A DNA stretch of 64,000 bases, from assembly GCA_946811695.1 (NCBI GenBank), contig OX328132.1, positions 60,673,151 to 60,737,150 on the forward strand, written 5' to 3'. How positions within the stretch are numbered: position 1 is the first letter of the stretch; the number at the start of each line of letters is the position of its first letter. The position numbers and the translations under genes are program-made. The notes under the pieces were generated by a model. It was not told the DNA's origin. It worked only from the letters and a program-made list of their open reading frames with translations, and did no database searches. Positions 23,294 to 37,104 of this stretch are shown in pieces. Origin of the DNA: Gonocerus acuteangulatus (Eukaryota; Arthropoda; Insecta; Hemiptera; Coreidae).

Positions 23294-23815
23294 AAAAAGT
23301 CCGACCCGCTGAAACTGCGTCAGCATAGCGCGTTTCCGTTCATATCTTGAGTGTCATTAGTAAAGGAACAGAGGCAGTTATTGGAAGTTTTTGATCCTTC
23401 GCGAAAAATATAAAACAAAATCTCGAAGAGAAGGAAGGTTTAAGGCGTCACATCAGGAAACTGTCAGTATCCTAAGCGGAAATGACTCGCCTGCCTTCTC
23501 AACGCTCGCTCTAGGAAATCACTATTTCCAATACGTTTCTTATTTTCTTACCTTGTAAAAAAACAAAACTAACACTTTCGAAGTTTTAAACACTTATTTC
23601 TCCGATTGACATCATCCCATCGGAAATTGCTTAAGAGCCTTTTTTGTACATAATTTAATTAGCTTCCGAATGGCCCTCCTCCACTTACCACGGGTTTCTA
23701 ACCGTTTTCAAGGTATTTAAGAAAATATACAAAGATCCTAAAACTTTTCATGTCTATTCATCATTTTTTTTTTAATACTTCGTTCACTCCAAATGTAACC
23801 AAAATTTAAAATAAA
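23294..23815 (+). mobile_element. Helitron-like element, diverged 5' half (H6)
   Basis: It starts AAAAAGTCCGACCCGCTG and continues through diverged family interior. It ends about 23815 without a CTAA end. It is the most diverged 5' end in the window. Confidence 0.55.
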
Positions 23816-23894
23816 TTGATAATGAGTTTAATTGTCGCAGAAAAATACGTATTCGCGCGTATATATAAATTATATATTAACACACTCACACACG

Positions 23895-23954
<60 letters not shown>

Positions 23955-23962
23955 CATGTATA

Positions 23963-24017
<55 letters not shown>

Positions 24018-24919
24018 CATGTAGAATTTCCGTAACATGAACCATATTCCTTTCATTTTTTCCAAATCATATATGGAGCTGAACATCGAACTTACTTTCC
24101 TTTATGGATTATCTAAAAAACACTAGAGGTTTGCGTGTCGTGATGTCATACAAAAGTCTTGTGAATAGTCAATTGTATATCGTGCTGTACTTTATTGATC
24201 TTGGAGCTCTTTAATAATTCTGATGACTTCCTCTGGCCGTGAATATTAAATCGATCAGGAAAAAAATGAAATAGTTGAAAGTGGTATATTTATTGTTTAT
24301 TTCTGATATATTTTGGGGAATATATCATTGATAAAGCCACTAATCACTGGTGTCCCAAGAAGTCAGGGCGGTGCTGAGTAAAAATGCTTTCCCCACTATC
24401 AAAGGCATGTGTTGTATGTTTATCAGAAGCCTGGCGGGACAGAGTACTGATAACGGGTCGCTCGCATTCCTTCGTAGCTTCGACGAAACCTTGAAAATCT
24501 CTATAAGCAACAAAGCTACAGGCCCAGAGAATTCTAATTAATTTCTCACTGTTGGCTCTTCACCCCGAGATTTGTTGGAAGATTGCGGGCTATCTATGGG
24601 GAGTAGTTTTGAGATACCTTTTAAATTTGTTTTCAAAAACAAATATCATATCTTTAAAACATTTTCAATCCTCAGTAATGTCTTATAATATAATATTATT
24701 ATAATATTATTAGGCTTTCTGCATATTTCACGTCATGTGACATATTGAGGAGCAACATTTTAGAAATGGGGAAAGAATAAGAATTGCAGTTTTAATAAGG
24801 TTACATTCGGAATAGACTAATTATTAAAAACATTTTTTTTAACAGCGTACCGAAATCTCAACCTTTAGTGCCAACATACAATCTTCTTATATTTTTCCAA
24901 ATATCCTAAAAACGCTTGT
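23816..24919. other. Intergenic stretch, no gene seen
   Basis: Two (TA)n tracts at the left, then unique-looking sequence. A 63-codon open frame at 24350-24541 has no recognisable motif, no good splice sites and no context that would support it. Confidence 0.5.
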
Positions 24920-25772
24920 GGAGTGATATGTAAAAGCATTTTGAGGAAGAGACTCTGTATGATACCAGATCTTCAGAGATTCGAGGGCTAAGAAAGTCCC
25001 TTAAAACGTTTGTGAATTATGCTTAGAAAGAAGTCTGTCATTGAGCCAGCCAAGATAATGGAATTTCCTGCCTCTCAATGTCACTCCTGACTCTTTCCTC
25101 TCCGTGGACTCTACATTGCCTACCGCTAAAAAACAAAAATAAAAATGCTATTCGTGTATTTGCCCATTATTAGGCATCAGTGATAACGACTGGCTGCGCA
25201 GGAAATTGTTTTGATACACCCGGTCACCGATACCGTTTAGCTCGGAAGGTTAAGCAAACTTTGAAGGTGGAAGTCAAAGCTGTAACGGCAATGGAACTGG
25301 AACGGTATTTTGGAACCGTGACAGCCATGTCACTGGAGAAGTTGGAGCCGTTAAAATACAATCCTGGACGGCGCATGCCTAGTTGAAACAGTAAGCCACA
25401 GACGGTTACATCCCAAAGGACCTTCCTGCCACTCCCCGACAGAGAAGAAACCCAAAGATGCCATGAAACGAAAATATAAAGAGTGTTACAAAGTCAAGAA
25501 TAAGGGGAAAAAACGTGAGATCTTCAGGCAGAAATCTATATACATTGGGTGGAGTGAATAAAAGCTAGCAATTGCTAGAACTACGTATTTTCCAAGCAAT
25601 TGCTAAGAGCTAAGTGAATAAAAAGGTTAGCTGCAGCTAGGCCGAGCATTTGCTTAGTTTATCACGGTTCCTAGCTGCAGCTACGTAGAAGGTGTGAATA
25701 AAGAGCTGTGACTAGGTTCTAAGGGTAGCAATTGCTAAGGGAAAAGCTAGTCTGGTCTGGTTCATGCTTGCT

Positions 25773-25907
25773 TTTAGCGCGGTTCCTCCCTCCCCCATAG
25801 GGAGGAACCCCGCTTATAAGGTTGATCTCATGACGCAATCCGGAAGCTGACTAGAAAATGTTGCGTTTCAGAACCCATAGAGACCGAAAATGATAGTGGT
25901 TAAAATT

Positions 25908-25966
<59 letters not shown>

Positions 25967-26317
25967 TTGTCTGTTCGCTCTGTAGCTCCCAGACGAATGG
26001 TCCGATTTTGATGAAATTTAGTACAAAAATCTTTCGTCTAATTTAAAAGGTCAAGTTCGTTAACCAGCAAAATCCGCCTACTGGAAGATGGCGTTTGGGG
26101 CGAAATTCGCGCAAAAAAAAATCGTAACGCTTACGTTTTTGAGTTCATAAGCTTGTAAGTACTCGTTTTATATGCTCCTTGGGCTAGGAAAACGAATGAA
26201 ACCATTTTCAAGGCGATAGCTTTAACCGTTTTCGAGAAAATTGGAAAAATACTTTTTGAATACAGTTTTTGGTTTGGGTACTTAGAATCATGGGATTCAG
26301 TTGAAACATTTTCTGCA
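25773..26317 (-). mobile_element. Helitron-like element, CTAA half (H7)
   Basis: It has the CTAA-end hairpin, (TA)n at 25909-25962 and the AACCAGCAAAATCCGCC module. It breaks off at 26317, at the inner edge of the left arm of a large inverted duplication. Confidence 0.65.
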
Positions 26318-26958
26318 AGGGTCGGCTAACACTAGGTCCCGCTAGTTACAAGGTCTTGGAATCTTGGAAATCTATATTTCTAACAATAAATTGTTTTTGT
26401 TATTTTACTTAACCAGTTTTATTGTCAAATACATTATCCAACTATAAGCAATTAAAAAATAAGAAGGAGTAAAACAGACAAAAAGAACCGTTCGAATAAA
26501 CGAAATCAATTAATTTAAAGTTTTAAGCACTTATTTCTCCGATTGACATCGCCTAATTAAAACTTTCTTCCGAACCTTTTTTGTAGAGCATTTAGAAAGC
26601 TTTCAAATAGTTTCTATACACTTATCAAAATTTCCCAACCGTGTTCGAGATATTAATGAAAGTATACAAAGTTACCAAAACTTTTTTTGTCTGTTAATAA
26701 AATATTTTATTCTAACCCTTCCTTTACTCTAAACGTAACCAAAATTTCAACATATTAGTGTTGATGAAATTCGAACATGCAGAAAATGTTTCAACTGTAT
26801 CCCATAATTCTAAGTACCAAAATCAAAGACAAACAACCCTCCCTAGGAAGGACGCTAGGCAGTTGAAAAGCTATATCTTGGAAATCTATATCTCTAACAT
26901 TAAATTGTTTTTCTTAACCTGTTTTATTTTCAAATACATTATCCAACTATAAGCAATA
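26318..26958 (+). mobile_element. Helitron-like interior fragment
   Basis: Family interior on the + strand, comparable to 6890-7520, with neither terminus. It lies between the two arms of the inverted duplication. Confidence 0.5.
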
Positions 26959-28265
26959 AAAAACAGGCCGACTCGCAGGAACTGCGTCATCTTAGCGCGG
27001 TTCCAGTTCATTTTTTTTTTTTTTTTATGGCGCATCTACATGTAGGTCATTAGCGCCGACATCCAGGGTGTAGCGAGGAATTTTACCAGCGAGCCGTGGG
27101 ATGATAAAATTCCTGCCGGAAGTTGGGAATCGAAACCACCATCTCCCGCTTATGAATCCAAGGCGCTAGCCATTAGACCATGGGAGACCCCGGTTCCTGT
27201 TCATATCCCTATTCTCATTTGAAAAGCATAGAATAGGAACAGATAATATTTTCCTCGGCCTTTGTTCAAAGGGTTTTATGGCTATACCTAGGGTCGGGTC
27301 CGCAAGACCCTAGAAACCTCTTCTACCGATACTTCATTTCATACGTTTCAATGAATTGGAAAATATCAAAAAATTTCACATTTTCCTGTGTTCTTTTACT
27401 ATAGTAATAATTCTACAGATAAAATCAATTAAAAAATAAAGTAAAAAAACCAACAGCATAAAGGCAATTAAAAATATTCAAAAGACGTCATCGAATCTTT
27501 TTCTCTTGGCAAGCTATATTTCTAACAATGAATTGTTTTTCTTATTTTGCCTAATCTGTTTTATTGTAAAATACATTATCCAACTATAAGCAATTAAAAA
27601 ATAACAAGGAATAAAAACAGGCAAAAAGAACAGTTCGAATAAGCAAAATCAATTACTTTAATGTTTTAAGCACTTATTTCTCCGATTGACATCGCCTAAT
27701 CAAAACTTTTATCAGAACCTTTTTTGTAGAGCATTTAGTAAGCTTTCTAATGGTATTCTTTTGTTTACCAAGATTCTCAACCTTTTTCGAGATATTAAGG
27801 AAAGTAAACAAAGTTACAAAAACTTTTTATGTCTGTTAATAAAATATTTTATTCTAACCCTTCCTTAACTCCAAACGTAACATAACTTTCAACATATTAG
27901 TTTTAATGAAAGTAGAACATGCAGATAATGTTTCAACTGAATCCCGTGATTCTAAGTCCCCAAACCAAAAACTGTATTCAAAAACTATTTTTCCACTTTT
28001 CTCGAAAACGGTTAAAGCTATCGCCTTGAAAATGGTTTCATTCGATTTGCTAGCCCAAGAAGCATATAATACGAGTACTTACAAGCTTATGAACTCAAAA
28101 ACGTAAGCGTTGAGATTTTTTTTGCGCGAATTTCGCCCCAAACGCCATCTTCCAGTAGTCGGATTTTGCTGGTTAACGAACTTGACCTTTTAAATTAGAC
28201 GACAGATTTTTGTACCAAATTTCATCAAAATCGGACCATTCGTCTGGGAGCTACAGAGCGAACAG

Positions 28266-28325
<60 letters not shown>

Positions 28326-28463
28326 TTCAAATTTTAACCACTATCATTTTCGGTCTCTATGGGTTCTGAAACGCAACATTTTCTAGTCAGCTTCCGGATT
28401 GCGTCATGAGATCAACCTTATAAGCGGGGTTCCTCCCTATGGGGGAGGGAGGAACCGCGCTAA
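26959..28463 (+). mobile_element. Helitron-like element H8, carrying a SINE
   Basis: It starts at about 26959 with GGCCGACTCGCAGGAACTGC and ends GGAACCGCGCTAA at 28463. A SINE is inserted at 27011-27190 in the 5' subterminal hairpin. The interior at 27230-27540 is shared with the reversed copy at 52100-52420. (TA)n lies at 28268-28322. Confidence 0.7.
27011..27190 (-). mobile_element. tRNA-derived SINE (family B) inserted in H8
   Basis: On the minus strand: GGTCTCCCATGGTCTAATGG (A-box side), B box GGTTTCGATTCC, and an A-rich 3' tail (T run at 27011-27026 on +). Target-site duplications CGGTTCCAGTTCA (26998-27010) and CGGTTCCTGTTCA (27191-27203) differ at one base. Confidence 0.85.
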
Positions 28464-29137
28464 AAGCAAGCATGAACCACACCAGACTAGCTTTTCCCTT
28501 AGAACCTAGTCACAGCTCTTTATTCACACCTTCTACCTAGCTAGCTTTTATTCACTCCACCCAATGTATATAGATTTCTGCCTTTGGGATGTAACCATCT
28601 GTGGCTTACTGTTTCTACTAGGCATGCGCCGTCCAGGATTGTATTTTAACGGCTCCAACTGCTCCAGTGACATGCCTGTCACGGTTCCAAAATACCGTTC
28701 CAGTTTAACCTTCCAGGTTAACCTTCCGAGCTAAACGGTATCGGTGACCGGGTGTACCAAAACAATTTCCTGCGCAGCCAGTCGTTATCACTGATGCCTA
28801 AAAATGGGCAAATACACGAATAGCGTTTTTTGTTTTTGTTTTTTAGCGGTAGGCAATGTAGAGTCCACGGAGAGGAAAGAGCCAAGAGTGACATTGAGAG
28901 GCAGGAAACTCCATTATCTTGGCTGGCTCAATGATAAACTTCTTTCTAAGCATAATTCACAAACGTTTTAAGGGACTTTTTTAGCCCTCGAATCTCTGAA
29001 GATCTGGTATCATAACTCTTTTTGAATGAATTTATATGCTTTTATATAGTCACAAACTTGACGTATTTTGCGATTTTTTTTTTTTTTTTTTTTTTCTGAA
29101 ATAACAAATGTAGATACAAACATAGGTTCTTTCCTTT

Positions 29138-32349
<3,212 letters not shown>

Positions 32350-32634
32350 TTTAATTGCTTATAGTTGGATAATGTATTTGAAAATAAAACAGGTTAAGAA
32401 AAATAAGAAAAACAATTTAATGTAAGAGATATGGACTTCCAAGATATAGCTTTTCAACTGCTTAGCGTCCTTCCTAGGGAGGGTTGTTTGTCTTTGATTT
32501 TAGCGCGGTTACTCCCTATCTCCATAGGGAGAACCAGCTTATGAGGTTGACCTCACGACGCAATCCGGAAGTGCCGACTAGAAACTTTCACGTTTCAGAC
32601 CCTATAGATTACGAAAATATAGGTGGCCCAAATT

Positions 32635-32719
<85 letters not shown>

Positions 32720-34176
32720 GCTTGTCTGTTCGCTCTCTAGCAAGCTCAAAAATGGTCCGATTTTAACGAAATTTGGTACAAAAATCTGTCGTGTAATTTG
32801 AAAGGTCAAGTTCGTTAACCAGCAGAAATACTAGAAGATAGTATTTGGGGCGAAATTCGCGCAAAAAAAATCGTAACGCTTACGTTTTTGAGTTTATATG
32901 CTTGCAGGTACTTGTTTTATAGGTTTCTTAACATTAGAAAACGAATGAAACCATTTTTAAGGCGATATCTGTAACCGTTTCTGAGAAAAGTGGAATCAAT
33001 GTTTTTGTAAGTCATTATTTTTTTTGTGAGTACTTAGAATCGCGGGATTCAATTGAAATATTTTTTACATCTTGGAAATTAATCCCAACTAAGATGTTTA
33101 AATTTGGGTTATATTTGGAGTTAAGGAAGTGTGCGAAAAAAAATATTTTATTAATAAACATGAAAAGTTTTCGGATCTTCATACATCTTTCGTAAATATC
33201 TCGATAACGGTTAGAAAATCGTGGTAAGTGGAAGGTGACCATTCGAATGCTTACTAAATTCTCTACAGAAAAGGTTCTGAAGCAATATTCGATGGGGCAA
33301 CGTCAATCAGAGATATAAGCGCTTAAAACTTAAAAAGTGTTTGTTTTGTTGTTTTGAAAGGGTTTTTCTCTTTGTTTATCTCACTCTTTTCTCTCTGATC
33401 ATCTGGTTGTTTCTTGTATTACATTTCATTTATCAGTAAAATTAGTATTGTACTAAAATAAGCTAAGAAACGGTGATAGAAACGGTAATAAGTTTGGAGT
33501 GGCTGTGGTAATCAAGATGGCAGTGGCTAATCAGGATGACGTAGTTTGTTTTGAACTCTCCTATCTATATAACCTTCCTCATAGCCTCCAACTGAAGTTA
33601 TTGTTATTTCTTATTTTACAGAAAGATTTAACCCACGACAGAATGGAATTTTATTCGCCATGAAGCACATATTTACAGTAGATTATAACAGTAAAAAGAA
33701 TTTGCTAGTAAAACAAGATACTTAAAATGTTTGGTTGTTTAGAATAGATCCTTCTCAGCAGTAGTCGAAGAGTAAGTACGTTTTCAGTTCACTTATACAG
33801 ATTAAGAATCATCCGCTTCTGTGTAAGTTTCCTGTGATTTGTGATGCTAATATATTCCATTTCTTCGAGATGTACGTAACCGCGCTAAGATGACGCAGTT
33901 CCTGCGAGTCGGACTTTTTGGTACTTAGAATTATGGGATACAGTTGAAACATTTTCTGCATGTTCGAATTTCATCAGCACTAATATGTTGAAATTTTGGT
34001 TTCGTTTAGAGTAAAGGAAGGGTTGACACGCCATTATAATAATTAATTAAAAAAAAAAAAAAAGACTGGTGGAACCAAAATAATAACTGCTTCTATTATA
34101 ATCTTTCCAAATTAGACTAGGGATATGAACGGAACCGCGCTAAGATGATGCAGTTCCTGCGAGACGGACTTTTTTC
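32350..34176 (-). mobile_element. Older Helitron-like copy, split by H10
   Basis: The interior at 32350-32499 breaks at GTCTTTGATTT and resumes at 33918 with GGTACTTAGAATTATGGG, exactly contiguous in uninterrupted copies (compare 7340-7400). Its own 5' end is at 34130-34176. The gap is filled by H10. Confidence 0.75.
32500..33917 (-). mobile_element. Helitron-like element H10, inserted in a related copy
   Basis: The CTAA end is at 32500 and the 5' end at 33917. The terminal hairpins are diverged and (TA)n lies at 32638-32712. The host copy supplies an empty-site reference for its boundaries. Confidence 0.75.
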
Positions 34177-36351
34177 TACTCCTGAGGATCGCCTTTTTAA
34201 ATTATCACCTTTAATGCGCAATGAATCCATGCGATTATAAATATTTATCACCTCTCCTACATAGGACTGCGTATTAAAAATCCGAAAATGCGCTTAGGTG
34301 GCGCAGTTCAAGCGCATAGTACTTCAGAAGGATGTAGTAAAATGTTTAATGCCCAGGCCGTTAGGCAGCCCTGAAAACTATCCGAGCGGACATCCTCGTC
34401 CCGCACATCCCGCTCTCCCCTCTTCACTGATAAAAAAAACTAAAAAAGCTGCCTAGAACAATACAACTTTAAAAGTGGAATATTTTGTTATTTTTCCTAG
34501 ATTTTAGAGCAGTGCGTTGTAAAATTGAATTTCTCATAATGTTACAAGTCCTTCGGGATCTCGGGATTTTTTGTATATTCTTTGTCGTTAGTTACGAATT
34601 GATGACCACATTAGACCAGTGTAGCACCGCAAAATTAAACTGACTGACAACACCGAAACCTGACTGTCAACAACGGGAAGGTTACGCGGGGTTAGTCAGT
34701 GTTGCCGGTGCCACAATAATTTATTAATTAATATTTAAATTTCTTCCCGCGGCTTCGAGGTAACCCGAAAATTACCTAGCCAGATTGAAGTTTGGTGTTT
34801 AAAGGTGCGATAACGTGGTGCCTATTTTCGGAGTGACTTTTTTTGTTTAGACTTTCGTTAAATTATTATTTCATTTCTGGCAGTGGACCGTCTATTTATT
34901 ATTTCATTTATTCTCAGAAGTTAATTATTATTATTTTTCATTTATCAAGTGATTTATTTTTTATTATATAGACATGTATTTCTTTAACCAGTTTATTTTA
35001 TTTTTACCTGACACTCCTCTAAACCGGAAAAATCGTAAGACCGGTTTTCTTCTATTATACGAAAGATATTAAAATTTTTCTTCGCCGAGAGTAATTACTT
35101 TTTTAAAAAAATATACCATGTTAAAATACAGTAAATTTGACTGTTGAAGTGAGTAACTAAATGAAACTCAAAGCATTCTGTTGTAGGCAGAACGTATTTA
35201 GTGTAGTTTAGTGTTCTGTTAAGGATGTAATTAGCAAGAGGCTAGTTATTTCTTTTGAAAATAATTTACGAAAATCCCAAAACTTTTCATGCTTGTTAAT
35301 GACATATTGTATTTCTAGTACTTCCTTAACTCCAAAAGGAACCAAAATTAATCTATCTTAGATTAGATGAATATCAAACGTCTGGAGCAAGTTTCAACTG
35401 AATTAATCGTTTCTGAATACCCAAACAGAAAATTAGTTTGGAAAAGTAGGTGTTTCAATGTGTGTCATGTGCCGCAATCAACGAGACAATGAGATTAAAA
35501 AGAAAATAATATTGGCGTGGGCTAAAAACTGCCACAATAAAAAATAATGGTTTAGGCCTTCATACAGATTAATTTTGATGATTTTTCAGAATGTTGAAAT
35601 GAATACAGCTAGTTTCTGTAGGGAGTATAATATGAAAGACTCTGGGGCACATTTATATTTGGGTATGTTGTGGAAATTTCATATATCCCCACTCCTGCAG
35701 TTCTGATTTTCCTTATTGACCCCCTCATCCCCTCTCCCTCCTCCCCCTCCCCTGCCTCTCACCCCTCTCTTTTCATGTACTTTATTTTTCTCCCTCGTGT
35801 TTTTTTGTTGTTGTTTTTTACTTATATAAGTAATAAAAAAAAAGTTGAAAGTATTAAAAAAAAAAATGTTCCAAAATATTATTCCGTAGTAAATGGTAAA
35901 CCGTAACAGTAAAAAAAATTTCATCAAATGTAGACGGACAGGCTCGCTGACAAAAAAACTTCTTCATCCTGGATCTTTTAACAGGGTCGCCTTTATACTC
36001 TTGGAAGTATACTCCGATTTGTCATTCTACTTTTTGGAGTTTATAAATAATGGAGTTGTTAATTTTCCTCCAGGGTTGGCCATCTTGACCAACTTTTTTA
36101 TTTAAATTTTTAGATATTTTCTTAGCAATTATTCTCACGTAAATGCGTGGTACGTTGTAGTAATTTCTGAAAATTTAAGATTAATCTTTATGAAATACAA
36201 GAAAAAAGGAAAACTATTTTCTTGGCTGAACATAATTTAAAAGATTTTGGATTAACCTTGCATCATCTTCCAAACTCAAAATTTCAACTCTCCAAATAGG
36301 CACATTATTTATTTAAATTTTAACGTCCATTTATTGTTGAAAACGAATTTT
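34177..36351. other. Intergenic region, no gene seen
   Basis: AT-rich sequence between the last Helitron-like copy and the FCHo upstream region. A C/T-rich tract at 35700-35780 and a loose inverted repeat around 34650-34735 are the only structures noticed. Short frames here show no family resemblance. Confidence 0.6.
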
Positions 36352-36465
36352 AGGACGGGTTATCTATAGGTTCCCGCCCTTTTCTAGCATGGATGGTGTT
36401 TTCTTTTTTCGAAAGAAAAGCCAACACGTCCAGTGGGAATCGAAACCACGACCTTAGGCGCCACA
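36352..36465 (-). mobile_element. Possible tRNA-derived SINE fragment
   Basis: On the minus strand a B-box-like GTGGTTTCGATTCCCACTGG follows GGCGCCTAAGGTC. A self-complementary CTTTTCTTTCGAAAAAAG lies downstream. No clear A box or target duplication was found. Confidence 0.35.
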
Positions 36466-36848
36466 ACATTATGAGGAAGAAATCTTTTGAGAAAATGTAT
36501 GCACATTTACCAGATAACACAAATGATTTGTGGTAAATATGAAACAAAAAGGACCTGGAGGTCCATAAAAACAAGTTATTAAATAGGAAAAATGTATAAT
36601 ATATTAAATAGGAAAAATGTGTTGTTTGTCATTCTTGTGATTAATAGTCTTATGTACGCGTTTCACTATACCCCAAAATCCGTTATTCCTGTTGATCGGA
36701 TTCTTATAAAAATCCTTTGAGTAACAAGTTTTCATATTATTTATTTGAAAATTCTGAGAAGATTGCTTTACAATTTTCTTCTAAGGCACAATCGCCAGAA
36801 GAGTCATAAAACTTTGTTCTGCTGTTACGCATTCAGCCGAATTAGTAG

Positions 36849-37074
36849 TGACGTCACAGAGCACCATCCCTCCTTCTGTCTTGCCTTCCTCCCACTGTTA
36901 CCAGTATGCTCTGAGTGATGGGTTGGTGTTCTTCACGTTATGTCTCCTTAGTTCGTTGTGTTTAGCAAGTTCTAAGTTTTATTCACAAACCTGTGGTTAA
37001 TTACTCGTCCCTACCATTTGCGTCCATGGTTTAGTTTCAGTCTCTAGTTATTACTTCATCGACGTATATTCAAG
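36849..37074 (+). promoter_or_regulatory. FCHo: Putative FCHo promoter and 5' UTR
   Basis: A perfect CRE-type palindrome TGACGTCA lies at 36849-36856. An arthropod initiator-like TCAGTC is at 37037-37042. A two-codon upstream ORF (ATG GTT TAG) starts at 37026, before that initiator. The region is more GC-rich than its surroundings and is free of the repeats seen elsewhere. The elements are read from sequence; their use is inferred. Confidence 0.45.
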
Positions 37075-37104
37075 ATGACAGTAGATTTTCGGGATTACTT
37101 CTGG
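37075..37104 (+). CDS. FCHo: FCHo coding exon 1
   Basis: 30 nt encoding [10 protein letters not shown], the conserved FCHO N-terminus, followed by donor GTAAGT. The phase at its end is 0, matching exon 2, which starts with GEKNNGF 6.35 kb downstream. Confidence 0.93.

Larger units (their letters stand above)
24920..29060. repeat. Large inverted duplication, arms of about 1.1-1.4 kb
   Basis: The left arm (about 24920-26317) and right arm (about 27919-29060) are inverted copies. They include non-transposon sequence outside the Helitron-like ends (around 25160-25400 against 28600-28800). The right arm lacks blocks present in the left, at about 25255-25300 and 25405-25530. The spacer is 1.6 kb. 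Confidence 0.75.

Noticed and set aside
25180..25386. 68-codon frame as a gene
   Set aside because: It lies in the left arm of the inverted duplication. The right-arm copy has an internal deletion that disrupts it. No family resemblance or splice context.
35700..35906. Small Pro/Ser-rich ORF
   Set aside because: Translation of a C/T-rich tract. The opposite strand gives an equally long Gly/Arg frame, which indicates compositional bias.
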